DNA of 64,000 nucleotides, taken from assembly GCF_004151105.1 (NCBI RefSeq), contig NZ_PHRF01000168.1, positions 62,001-126,000 of the forward strand. Direction: 5' to 3'. This DNA is from Streptomyces sp. L-9-10. Lineage in GTDB: Bacteria > Actinomycetota > Actinomycetes > Streptomycetales > Streptomycetaceae. Under the pieces are notes generated by a model. The model saw only the letters and a program-made list of their open reading frames with translations. It did no database searches and had not been told where the DNA came from. Numbering within the stretch: position 1 is the stretch's first letter; each line of letters begins with the position of its first letter. The position numbers and the translations under genes are program-made. Below, in pieces: positions 24,316 through 33,500 of this stretch.

Positions 24316-26271
24316 GTGTCCTTGACGTCCCGAAAGCCACCGTCTCCCATCGGCCCCACCACCACCCGCCGACTCTTCCTCTCCGAGATCCGCGCCTACC
24401 CGGCCCGGGTGGCCGGCGCCGCGCTGGCCTGCGCCGTGACGGCGGCCGGGGTCGGCGCCTGTGTGCTGCTGCTCGTCGGTGCGAGCAGACCCGACTTTCC
24501 CGAGAACTCCCCGGCCGCCGCCGCCGCGCTCGACGCCCAGAACGTGCTGTCGCTGCTGCTGTCGATGCTGCTCATGTGCGCGGTGGTGGTGACCGGTTCC
24601 ACCGTCTCGCTGTGGACCGGGCAGCGCCTGGGGCAGTTCGCCGTTCTGCGGGCGCTGGGGGTGACGGCGGGGCATCTGCGGCGCATGGTCGCCACCGATG
24701 TGGCGCGGCTGGCCGTCCTCTCCGCCGCCGTGGGGGCCGCGCTGGGGATGGTGCCGCTGGCGCGGCTCGGGCGCGGAGCGCTCGTGGAGCGCGAGCTGTT
24801 TCCCGCGAGTGCCGGGCTGCCCGGTGGTGATCAGATCTGGGCGACCGGGATCGGGGTCTGTCTCGCCACCGGCGCCGTCGCCGTACTGGCGGCTCTGGCG
24901 AGTGTGCTCGCGGCCGGCCGGGTCAGCGCGATGGATCTGCTGAAGGATCCGGAGCTTCCCGCGGCCCCGACGGCCCGCAGCCGGGCCCGGCTGCTCACCG
25001 GGCTGGCCATGGCGGGCCTTCTCTGTCTTCCCCTGCTGTTCGTCATGGCCTTCATGGACCTCCCCGGGACCATACGGGCGGCCGTCGCGCCGGGCCTGGC
25101 CCTGATGGTCATCCCCACGCTCGCGGTGCTCGCGCCCTGGGCCGTCCCTCCGCTGACCTGGCCGGTACGGATGGCGCTGCGCGTGCTGGACCGGCGCGTC
25201 GGCCGTATCGCCGCGGCCGGAATGCGGGCGGCCCCCGCGCGCACCACAGCCGTCGCGGTCCCCGTGCTGCTGGCGGTGGGCGTCGCGGTCTGTCTGCTCG
25301 GCGCGGGAGCCACCATGGGCCAGGCGATCCAGCGTCAGACGGAGGACGGGTTACGGGCCGACGGGGTGGTCACGGCGGAACCCGGAAGCCGTCTCCCCGT
25401 CACCGCCGTGTCCCCCGCGGGGGTTTCCGCGACCCCGCTCATCGCCACGGAGGTCACCCCGCCGCCCACCGGCTTCGACGACCGGCCGGGGCCTGCGCGG
25501 GCGTGGGGAGCCGACGGCCCGTCGCTGGCGAAGGTCCTGGACCTCGGTGTGCGGCAGGGCCGTCTGGCCGACCTCAAGGAGGGCACGTTCGCCGCCGGAG
25601 CGACGCAGGCCGAGGGACATCACTGGAGGCCGGGCCAGCGGGTCCGGCTCGCACTCGCCGACGGCACCGCCCGGACGCTGACCCTCGCCGCCGTCTACGA
25701 ACGCGACCTGGCCTTCCCCGAGTTCGTAATCCCCCGCTCCACCGCCCTGGCGCACACGGCGTCCCCGTACGCCGAGCGGATCCTGCTGACCGGGGCCGTG
25801 GCCTCGTGGCCGGTGGAGGACGGCCGGCAGGTGGCGTCCCGGGCCGCGTACCTCGACGGCCTCGACCCCCGCGATCCGGCGGACGATCTCGCCGTCCGGC
25901 TGATCGTCGCCGTGGTCTCGGGATACGCGCTGCTGGCCGCGGCCAACACCTGCGCGCTCGCCCAGCGCGACCGGCACTCCCAGCGCGCCCATCTGCGCGC
26001 GATGGGCCTGGGCCGGTTCCAGCTGCTGCGCTGTGTGCTGTACGAGGTCCTGGGGGCGGCGGTGGTCGGTGTCGCCCTGGCCGCCGTCACCGCGCTGGCC
26101 TGTCTGGTCCCGTTGGCCGCGACCCTGAGCGCCGGGGCGCTGCCGGCCTTCGACGTGCCCTGGACGGTGGGCGTCCTGGTGGCCTCGGTCGCGGCGGTCG
26201 CCGCGCCCTCGGCGATGGCGTCGCATCCGTTGTCCGGTATCCAGCGGCAGTTCGCGAGGAGGACGACATGA
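24316..26271 (+). CDS. ABC transporter permease, FtsX type (lanthipeptide locus)
   Basis: The frame is open from 24100, but the upstream part overlaps precursor 2. I chose the GTG at 24316 (VSLTSRKPPSPIG), preceded by GGAGGGCAGG, giving 651 residues. The protein has two FtsX-like membrane halves: an N-terminal helix and three helices around residues 80-220, further helices in the middle (MAGLLCLPLLFVMAFMDLPG), an extracytoplasmic domain (about 350-510) and three final helices. This layout matches MacB-like permeases that export peptides or lipids with a separate ATPase. The partner ATPase is the last gene of the cluster (29633-30418). Export or self-protection against the lanthipeptide is inferred from context. 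Confidence 0.85.
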   Translation: MSLTSRKPPSPIGPTTTRRLFLSEIRAYPARVAGAALACAVTAAGVGACVLLLVGASRPDFPENSPAAAAALDAQNVLSLLLSMLLMCAVVVTGSTVSLWTGQRLGQFAVLRALGVTAGHLRRMVATDVARLAVLSAAVGAALGMVPLARLGRGALVERELFPASAGLPGGDQIWATGIGVCLATGAVAVLAALASVLAAGRVSAMDLLKDPELPAAPTARSRARLLTGLAMAGLLCLPLLFVMAFMDLPGTIRAAVAPGLALMVIPTLAVLAPWAVPPLTWPVRMALRVLDRRVGRIAAAGMRAAPARTTAVAVPVLLAVGVAVCLLGAGATMGQAIQRQTEDGLRADGVVTAEPGSRLPVTAVSPAGVSATPLIATEVTPPPTGFDDRPGPARAWGADGPSLAKVLDLGVRQGRLADLKEGTFAAGATQAEGHHWRPGQRVRLALADGTARTLTLAAVYERDLAFPEFVIPRSTALAHTASPYAERILLTGAVASWPVEDGRQVASRAAYLDGLDPRDPADDLAVRLIVAVVSGYALLAAANTCALAQRDRHSQRAHLRAMGLGRFQLLRCVLYEVLGAAVVGVALAAVTALACLVPLAATLSAGALPAFDVPWTVGVLVASVAAVAAPSAMASHPLSGIQRQFARRTT

Positions 26272-26284
26272 GGAGGAGCACCCC

Positions 26285-27523
26285 ATGAGGCAGAGACTGG
26301 GCAAACCGTTCTGGCTGCTGTTCTGCGGAGAGTCCGCCTCCGCCGTGGGCACCGCCGCCTCGGTCGTCGCGCTGCCCGTGGTCTCGTACCGGGCCACCGG
26401 AGATCTCCGGCAGGCGGGACTCATCAGTACCGCCATGTCGATCGGCATCGTCGCGGCCCGCCTTCCGGCGGGGGTGCTGGCCGACCGGTACGAGCGCAGG
26501 ACGCTGCTCCTCATATGCAACCTCGTCGGCACGCTCGTCCTCGGCGCGCTGGCGGTTCTCCACGCCGTGGACGCGGTGTCGCTGCCGTCGCTCCTGGCCG
26601 GCTCCCTGCTGCTCGGAGCGGTGGGCAGCACGCTCGCGCCCGCCGAGAACGTCGCCGTGCGCAATTATGTGCGCGCGGATCTCCTGCCCAGGGCCCTGGC
26701 TCTGATCCAGAGCCGTGCGGCGGTCGCCCTGATCGCCGGGCCCCTGGCAGGCGGCGCGCTGCTCGCCGTCGAACCGGTGTGGGTGTTCGCCGCCGACGCC
26801 GGCACCTATCTGATCGCCGCCGTCTGCGCGTACTTCCTGCCCACCGGGGCCGGGCCCAGGACGCCCGCCCAGCCACCCCTGAAGGCCATGGGCGAAGGGC
26901 TGCGCTTCCTCTGGAGATCGCCTTTCCTGCGCTATGCCGCCGTGAACTCGACCGTGCTCAACCTCGTCTTCAACGGGCTGCTGATCGCCATCATCGCCTC
27001 GACCGGCGGCCATGCCGCATCGGACGTGAGCATCGGCGTGCAGACGGCCTCCCTGGGCGCCGGAGCCCTGATCGGGTCCCTGCTGGCCGACCAGACCGCC
27101 CGGCGGGTCCCGCCGGGCGTCGGCATCGCCGGCGCCACCGGTGTGGTCGCCGTGGCGCTCGTCGGTTTCGCGTCGGTCTCCAGCACCTGGGGCGCGGCGC
27201 TCCTGCTCGCTCTCGCCACGTCGGCCGGGCCGGTCATCACGGTGATCATCTCCTCGACACAGATGCGGATCACGCCACCGGAGCTCCAGGGACGGGTGCA
27301 CAGCGGAAGCGGATTCGTCTCCCAGGCGGTCGCCCCGCTGGGCCCCACGCTCGTGGGTCTCAGCACCCACGCCTTCGGACTCACCCGTACCGTGGCGGGG
27401 GCCGCCGCGGTGGTCGTCGTGCTCGCCGCCGCGGGAGCGGTCGTCACCTCCCGTCATGCCCTCGTCCCCGCCACGGCGGAGGCGACGGCGGCGATGGACT
27501 CCGTGGAGGCCAACCGTGCTTGA
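26285..27523 (+). CDS. Major facilitator superfamily transporter (lanthipeptide locus)
   Basis: A 412-residue 12-helix MFS protein of the macrolide-efflux-like branch. The signature loop between helices 2 and 3 is GVLADRYERRTLLL, and the pattern repeats in the second half (LIGSLLADQTARRVP). It starts 13 bases after the permease stop with GGAGGAG upstream, and its last eight bases overlap the GTG of the peptidase gene, so it is part of the same transcript. It probably exports the mature peptide or an intermediate. Having both an MFS and an ABC exporter in one small cluster is unusual. Confidence 0.87.
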   Translation: MRQRLGKPFWLLFCGESASAVGTAASVVALPVVSYRATGDLRQAGLISTAMSIGIVAARLPAGVLADRYERRTLLLICNLVGTLVLGALAVLHAVDAVSLPSLLAGSLLLGAVGSTLAPAENVAVRNYVRADLLPRALALIQSRAAVALIAGPLAGGALLAVEPVWVFAADAGTYLIAAVCAYFLPTGAGPRTPAQPPLKAMGEGLRFLWRSPFLRYAAVNSTVLNLVFNGLLIAIIASTGGHAASDVSIGVQTASLGAGALIGSLLADQTARRVPPGVGIAGATGVVAVALVGFASVSSTWGAALLLALATSAGPVITVIISSTQMRITPPELQGRVHSGSGFVSQAVAPLGPTLVGLSTHAFGLTRTVAGAAAVVVVLAAAGAVVTSRHALVPATAEATAAMDSVEANRA

Positions 27524-29636
27524 CGGCATTCCTGTCCCGCCCGCCCCGGACCTCACCGGCGACGGCACGGACACGGACACCGGCACCCCCACGGACCCAT
27601 ACAGGTGGCTGGAGGAGACGGACTCCCCACGCACCCTCGCCTGGCTCCACCACCAGCGGCGATTGCTGGAGCAGCGGCCGGGGCGCGCCGAGGAGACGGC
27701 GTGGGAGGAGCTGGTGACCGACATCGAGCGCGGCGCGGCCGGACGTCTGCTGACACCGCCCGCCGAAGCCGGTGGAACACTCTTCACCCACCAACTCCAC
27801 CGGTCCGGCGGAGAATCGCTGAGCGCCCGTCGGCCGGACGGCTCGCGTCATGTTCTGCTCGACCCGCAGTCGGATCCGTCCGCGGGCCGGGTCGCGGCGT
27901 GGCGGCCCGACCCTCGCGGCCGGGTGGTCGCGGTACAGCTCCACCACGACGGACGTGAGAACGGCGGCGCGCACCTTCTCTCCGCCGACGGCACCCGACC
28001 GCCGGAGTATCTGCCCGACGCGTCACCGCACCCCGCGCTGGCGTTCCACGGCGACCTGCTCCTGTACAGCGGCGGTACGCGCACGGAGCACACGCTGCGG
28101 ACACGCCGTCTCCTGGACGGAACGACCGGGAGCGTCGCGCTGCCCGTCACCGGCCCCGTACGGCTGTCCCTCCACCACGGCCACGGCGGACACCTCCTGC
28201 TGCGCACCCGGAATCCGGACGGTTCGTCACCGCTCTGGTGGTGCACGCGGTGGGACGGCCGGAGCGCCCCGGACTGGCAGCCCCTGCCGTTCGACGACCT
28301 CCCGGTCACCGCGTTCGCACTCGGTCCGGACAGCTGCTACGTCGCCGCGGGTGGGCTCTACGTACTGGATCTCGGTGCTGTCGCCCGTGGTACCGCCACG
28401 CGGCCGGTCCCTCTAGGGGACGGCCCGGAGGACGCGAACACGCCCGGAGCCGATGCCACGACGAGCGTCCGCGCGCTGCGTGTCCTGGGCCCGGAAGCAG
28501 CACCGCGGCTGGCCGTTCTCCGGCAGACAGGCACCGTCCGGCACCTGGAGTTCCGGCCGGCACGCGGTACGGCGGCCGACGGTACGGGCCTGCACGAGCA
28601 GGACGGCCGCAGATCGGCCGCCGCGCCGGACCGGACCGCCGGCGGCTTCACCTGGCACGCCCGGCTGCGCCTCGGATCCGCTTGCCATGGCCCCGACGGT
28701 GAACTGGCCGACGCGCTCTGGTTCCTCGCCGACGACCCCCGGTACGGCACGCGGGGCCACCGGATACCCAACGGCCCCCCTCTTTCCTCCTCGCCCCCGG
28801 CGTCCCCCTCACCGTCCGCCACCCGTACGTCCGCGCTGCGCGCCCTGACCGCCGTCAGCCGCGACGGGACCCCCGTGAGCGTGACCGTCTGCGACCCAGC
28901 CCAGGCCGTGGGCGGGCGCCCCGTACCCACGCTGATCACCGTCTACGGTGGCTTCGGTATCCCGTTGGAGCCCTCCTGGGATCCCATATTCGCGGCCTGG
29001 CTGGCTTCCGGAGGCCGCGTTGCCTGGGTGCACGCCCGCGGCGGCGGAGAGTTCGGCCGCGCCTGGGCGGCAGCGGGACGCGGGGCGGGCAAGAACCGGA
29101 CCGTCGACGATCTGTGCGCCGCCGCCGAAGCCGTACTGGACGCCGGGGAGGCGGCCCCCGGGCAACTCGCCGCACTCGCGGCGAGCAACGGCGGACTCGT
29201 CGTGGCGGCGGCCACGATCCGCTCACCGCACCTGTTCTCCGCCGTGGTCTGCGCCGCGCCTCTCACCGACATGGCGCGCTACCACCTGGGCGGGCTCGGG
29301 GCGCTCTGGCTGGAGGAGTACGGCGATCCCGCCGATCCCGAGGCGCTGCGCGCCCTGTTGTCGTATTCGCCCTACCACCGCGTCACCACGGGCGACGCCT
29401 ATCCCGCCACGCTCCTCGTCACCGGTGGCAACGACGAGAGGGTGCCGCCCTGGCACGCGTGGAAGCTCTGCGCCGCTCTCCAGGACGCGGGCCCGGGCCG
29501 TGCTCCCGTGCTCCTCGACCACGAGGAGAACACCGGCCACCGCGGCAGGGAAGCCACCGCCGCACGCGCGCTGAGCGCCCGTGTCCTCGCTCTCCTCTCC
29601 CTCCGTACCGGCCTGACGCCCAGGAGTCGCGCATGA
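27516..29636 (+). CDS. S9A prolyl oligopeptidase (candidate lanthipeptide leader peptidase)
   Basis: A 706-residue protein from a GTG at 27516 that overlaps the MFS stop; the family length is about 700. The N-terminus PTDPYRWLEETDSPRTLAWL is the classic POP start, followed by a beta-propeller. The C-terminal hydrolase has the nucleophile Ser in AALAASNGGLVVAAA (usual GGSNGG), Asp in TGGNDERVPPWHAWK and His in EENTGHRG. POPs cut after proline in short peptides. FlaP-type POPs are known to remove leaders in class III lanthipeptide pathways, and both precursors here have their sole proline at position 19, before the core. No signal peptide is seen, so processing would be cytoplasmic. The altered residue before the Ser motif is worth noting. 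Confidence 0.9.
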   Translation: MLDGIPVPPAPDLTGDGTDTDTGTPTDPYRWLEETDSPRTLAWLHHQRRLLEQRPGRAEETAWEELVTDIERGAAGRLLTPPAEAGGTLFTHQLHRSGGESLSARRPDGSRHVLLDPQSDPSAGRVAAWRPDPRGRVVAVQLHHDGRENGGAHLLSADGTRPPEYLPDASPHPALAFHGDLLLYSGGTRTEHTLRTRRLLDGTTGSVALPVTGPVRLSLHHGHGGHLLLRTRNPDGSSPLWWCTRWDGRSAPDWQPLPFDDLPVTAFALGPDSCYVAAGGLYVLDLGAVARGTATRPVPLGDGPEDANTPGADATTSVRALRVLGPEAAPRLAVLRQTGTVRHLEFRPARGTAADGTGLHEQDGRRSAAAPDRTAGGFTWHARLRLGSACHGPDGELADALWFLADDPRYGTRGHRIPNGPPLSSSPPASPSPSATRTSALRALTAVSRDGTPVSVTVCDPAQAVGGRPVPTLITVYGGFGIPLEPSWDPIFAAWLASGGRVAWVHARGGGEFGRAWAAAGRGAGKNRTVDDLCAAAEAVLDAGEAAPGQLAALAASNGGLVVAAATIRSPHLFSAVVCAAPLTDMARYHLGGLGALWLEEYGDPADPEALRALLSYSPYHRVTTGDAYPATLLVTGGNDERVPPWHAWKLCAALQDAGPGRAPVLLDHEENTGHRGREATAARALSARVLALLSLRTGLTPRSRA

Positions 29637-30418
29637 CCTCGCACCGTTCCCGGTTCGACGCCGTGAACCCGCCCCGTCCGCTCGTTCCCGCCGCGTCCGC
29701 GGTCGGCCTCACCAAGGTGCACGGCAGCGGACCGCAGCGGGTCACGGCGCTCGACAGCGTCACCGTCGCGTTCCACCAAGGACGCTTCACCGCCATCATG
29801 GGCCCGTCGGGCTCGGGCAAGTCCACGCTGATGCAGTGTCTGGCCGGGCTGGACACGCCTTCCTCGGGACAGGCGTGGATCGGCGACTCGGATCTCGCGG
29901 CGCTCTCCGACCGGAGCCTGACCAGGTTGCGGCGGGACAGGATCGGCTTCATCTTCCAGGCGTTTCATCTGCTGCCGACCCTGACGGTCGCGGAGAACAT
30001 CACCCTCCCGCTGGGCATCGCGGGAAAGCACCCGGACCGGCAGTGGCTGGACCAGGTGATCGCCGCTCTCGGCCTCTCCGACCGGCTCACGCACCGCCCG
30101 CCCCAACTCTCGGGGGGCCAGCAGCAACGAGTGGCCTGTGCCCGCGCCCTGGCCGGCCGACCGGAGATCATCTTCGCCGACGAGCCGACGGGGAACCTCG
30201 ACACCCGGTCGGGTGCCGAGGTGCTCGTCCTGCTCCGTTCCCTGGTCCGGCAGCTGGGCCAGACCATCGTCATGGTCACCCATGACCCTTCGGCCGCCGC
30301 CTACGCGGACCGTGTGGTGTTCCTCGCGGACGGACGCGTCGTCGACGAACTGGACGCGCCGAGCGCGGATCGCGTCCTGGACCGGATGAGGCGGTTCGAG
30401 AGGCCCTCGCCCGCTTGA
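29633..30418 (+). CDS. ABC transporter ATP-binding protein (partner of the FtsX permease)
   Basis: A 261-residue MacB/LolD-type ATPase. The ATG at 29633 overlaps the peptidase stop by four bases. Walker A is [12 protein letters not shown], the Q-loop [14 protein letters not shown], the signature [15 protein letters not shown], Walker [13 protein letters not shown] and the H-loop MVTHDPSAA. It very likely works with the permease at 24316-26271, although two genes separate them. It is the last gene of the lanthipeptide transcript, and a hairpin follows at 30511. Confidence 0.93.
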   Translation: MTSHRSRFDAVNPPRPLVPAASAVGLTKVHGSGPQRVTALDSVTVAFHQGRFTAIMGPSGSGKSTLMQCLAGLDTPSSGQAWIGDSDLAALSDRSLTRLRRDRIGFIFQAFHLLPTLTVAENITLPLGIAGKHPDRQWLDQVIAALGLSDRLTHRPPQLSGGQQQRVACARALAGRPEIIFADEPTGNLDTRSGAEVLVLLRSLVRQLGQTIVMVTHDPSAAAYADRVVFLADGRVVDELDAPSADRVLDRMRRFERPSPA

Positions 30419-30510
30419 CGGGGACGAGAGATGAGGACGAGAGACAGGGACACGAAACAGGGGCGCGAGACAGGTCCGAGAAACGGGGACGAGACGGACG
30501 CCCGGCCGCC

Positions 30511-30536
30511 GCCCGGCCGCCGCCCGGCGGCCGGGC
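30511..30536. terminator. GC hairpin between the ABC ATPase gene and cobN (convergent)
   Basis: GCCCGGCCGCC at 30511-30521 pairs with GGCGGCCGGGC at 30526-30536 around a four-base loop. The genes on both sides end here, so it may serve both strands. The preceding 60 bases are an imperfect GA-rich repeat (GACGAGAGA/GAGACAGG variants). Confidence 0.55.
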
Positions 30537-30549
30537 CCCCGGACCGGGC

Positions 30550-33500
30550 TCAGTCCTCCCCCTCCAGCTCCCCCTCGGTCTCCAGGAACACCGCCCGCAG
30601 CGCGTCCAGCACCGCCGGGTCCGGCTTCGCCCACATCCCGCGCGACTCCGCCTCCAGCAGCCGTTCCGCGATGCCGTGCAGGGCCCAGGGGTTGGCCTCC
30701 TGGAGGAACTCGCGGTTCTCCGGGTCCAGGACGTACGTCTCCGTGAGCTTGTCGTACATCCAGTCCGCGACCACGCCCGTCGTCGCGTCGTACCCGAAGA
30801 GGTAGTCGACCGTCGCGGCCAGTTCGAAGGCGCCCTTGTAGCCGTGGCGGCGCATCGCCTCGATCCAGCGGGGGTTGACCACGCGGGCGCGGAAGACCCG
30901 TGACGTCTCCTCGACCAGCGTGCGCGTACGGACCGTCTCGGGGCGGGTCGAGTCGCCGATGTACGCCTCGGGGGCGGTGCCCTTGAGCGCGCGGACGGTG
31001 GCGACCATGCCGCCGTGGTACTGGAAGTAGTCGTCCGAGTCCGCGATGTCGTGCTCGCGGGTGTCGGTGTTCTTGGCCGCCACCGCGATGCGCTTGTACG
31101 CGGTCTCCATCTCGTCGCGCGCCGGGCGGCCGTCGAGTTCCCGGCCGTACGCGTAGCCGCCCCACACCGTGTAGACCTCGGCGAGGTCCGCGTCCGTGCG
31201 CCAGTCGCGGCTGTCGATGAGCTGGAGGATGCCCGCGCCGTACGTACCGGGCCGGGAGCCGAAGATACGGGTCGTGGCGCGGCGTTCGTCGCCGTGCTCG
31301 GCCAGGTCCGCCTGGGCGTGGGCGCGGATGAAGTTGGCGTCGGCGGGCTCCTCCAGCGAGGCCGCGAGCCGTACCGCGTCGTCCAGCAGCCCGATGGCGT
31401 GCGGGAACGCGTCACGGAAGAAGCCGCTGATGCGCAGGGTGACGTCGACGCGCGGGCGGCCGAGTTCGGTGAGCGGGATCGCCTCCAGGCCCGTCACCCG
31501 GCGCGACGCGTCGTCCCACACCGGGCGGACGCCCAGCAGCGCGAGCGCCTCCGCGATGTCGTCGCCCGAGGTGCGCATCGCGCTCGTGCCCCAGAGGGAC
31601 AGCCCGACGGAGGTCGGCCAGTCGCCGTTGTCGGTGCGGTAGCGGGTGAGGAGGGAGTCGGCGAGGGCCTGGCCGGTCTCCCAGGCGAGCCTGCTCGGTA
31701 CGGCCTTGGGGTCGACGGAGTAGAAGTTGCGGCCGGTCGGCAGGACGTTGACCAGGCCGCGCAGCGGCGACCCGGACGGGCCCGCTGGTACGAACCCGCC
31801 GCTCAGCGCGTGCACCACATGCTCGATCTCGTCGACGGTGCCCGCGAGGCGCGGAACGACCTCGCGCGCCGCGAAGCCGAGGATCGCCGCGACCCCCTCC
31901 GGGAGGCCGTCGGCCACGCCCGGCACCGCCGCCGGGTCCCAGTCCGCGTCCTCCATCGCCTGGACGAGCGCGCGGGCCCGCTCCTCCGCCTCGTCGGCGT
32001 CGGTACGGGTCGCGGCCGACTCGTCGAGCCCGAGGGCCTCGCGCAGACCGGGCAGGGAGGCCGTACCGCCCCAGATCTGCCGGGCGCGCAGGATCGCCAG
32101 GACCAGGTTGACGCGCGCGTCACCGGCCGGCGCGCCGCCGAGCACATGCAGACCGTCACGGATCTGCGCGTCCTTGACCTCGCAGAGCCAGCCGTCGACA
32201 TGGAGCAGGAAGTCGTCGAACCCGTCGTCGTCCGGCCGGTCCTGGAGCCCCAGGTCGTGGTCGAGCTTCGCCGCCTGGATCAGGGTCCAGATCTGGGCGC
32301 GGATCGCGGGCAGCTTCGCCGGGTCCATGGACGAGATCGCCGCGTACTCGTCGAGCAGCTGCTCAAGGCGGGCGATGTCGCCGTACGACTCGGCGCGCGC
32401 CATCGGCGGTACGAGATGGTCCACCAGCGTGGCGTGCACGCGCCGCTTGGCCTGCGTGCCCTCGCCCGGGTCGTTGACCAGGAACGGATAGATCAGCGGC
32501 AGGTCGCCGAGCGCGGCATCGGGGGCGCAGGCCGCCGACATTCCCGCGTTCTTGCCGGGCAGCCACTCCAGATTGCCGTGCTTGCCGAGGTGGATCATCG
32601 CGTCGGCGCCGAAGCCGCCGTCCTCGCGGGCGGCCTGGATCCAGCGGTAGGCCGCCAAGTAGTGGTGCGAGGGCGGCAGATCGGGGTCGTGGTAGATCGC
32701 GATGGGGTTCTCGCCGAAGCCGCGCGGCGGCTGGATGAGGATCAGCAGATTGCCGCGCCGCAGGGCGGCGAGCACGATGTCGCCGTCCGGGTCGCCGCCC
32801 GCGCCGGCACGGCTGCGGTCGAGGAACATCTCGCCGGGCGGCGGCCCCCAGTGCCGCTCCACCGACTCGCGCAGCCCGGCGGGGAGTTGGCCGTACCACC
32901 GCCGGTAGTCGGCGGCCGGTATGCGCACGGGGTTACGGGCGAGCTGCTCCTCGGTCAGCCACTCCTGGTCATGGCCGCCGGCCTCGATGAGGGCGTGGAT
33001 CAGCTCGTCGCCGTCACCGGACTCCAGGCCCGGTACCGGCTCCGTACCGAAGTCGTACCCCTCATTGCGCAGCCGGCGCAGCAGCGTGACGGCGCTGGCG
33101 GGGGTGTCGAGGCCGACGGCGTTGCCGATACGGGAGTGTTTGGTGGGATACGCGGAGAGGACCAGCGCGACGCGCTTCTCCGCGTTCGTACGGAACGCCA
33201 GCGTGGCATGGCGTACGGCGATCCCGGCGACGCGCGCGGCCCGCTCGGGGTCGGGTACGTACGCGGGCAGCCCGTCCTCGTCGATCTCCTTGAAGGAGAA
33301 CGGGACGGTGATCAGCCGGCCGTCGAACTCCGGTACGGCGACCTGCGAGGCGGCGTCCAGCGGCGTCAGCCCCTCGTCGCTCTCCTCCCAGGCAGCGCGG
33401 CTGCTGGTCAGGCAGAGGGCCTGGAGGATCGGTACGTCGAGCGCGGCGAGCGCGCCCGCGTCCCACGCCTCGTCGTCGCCGCCGGCCGACGCCTCGGCGG

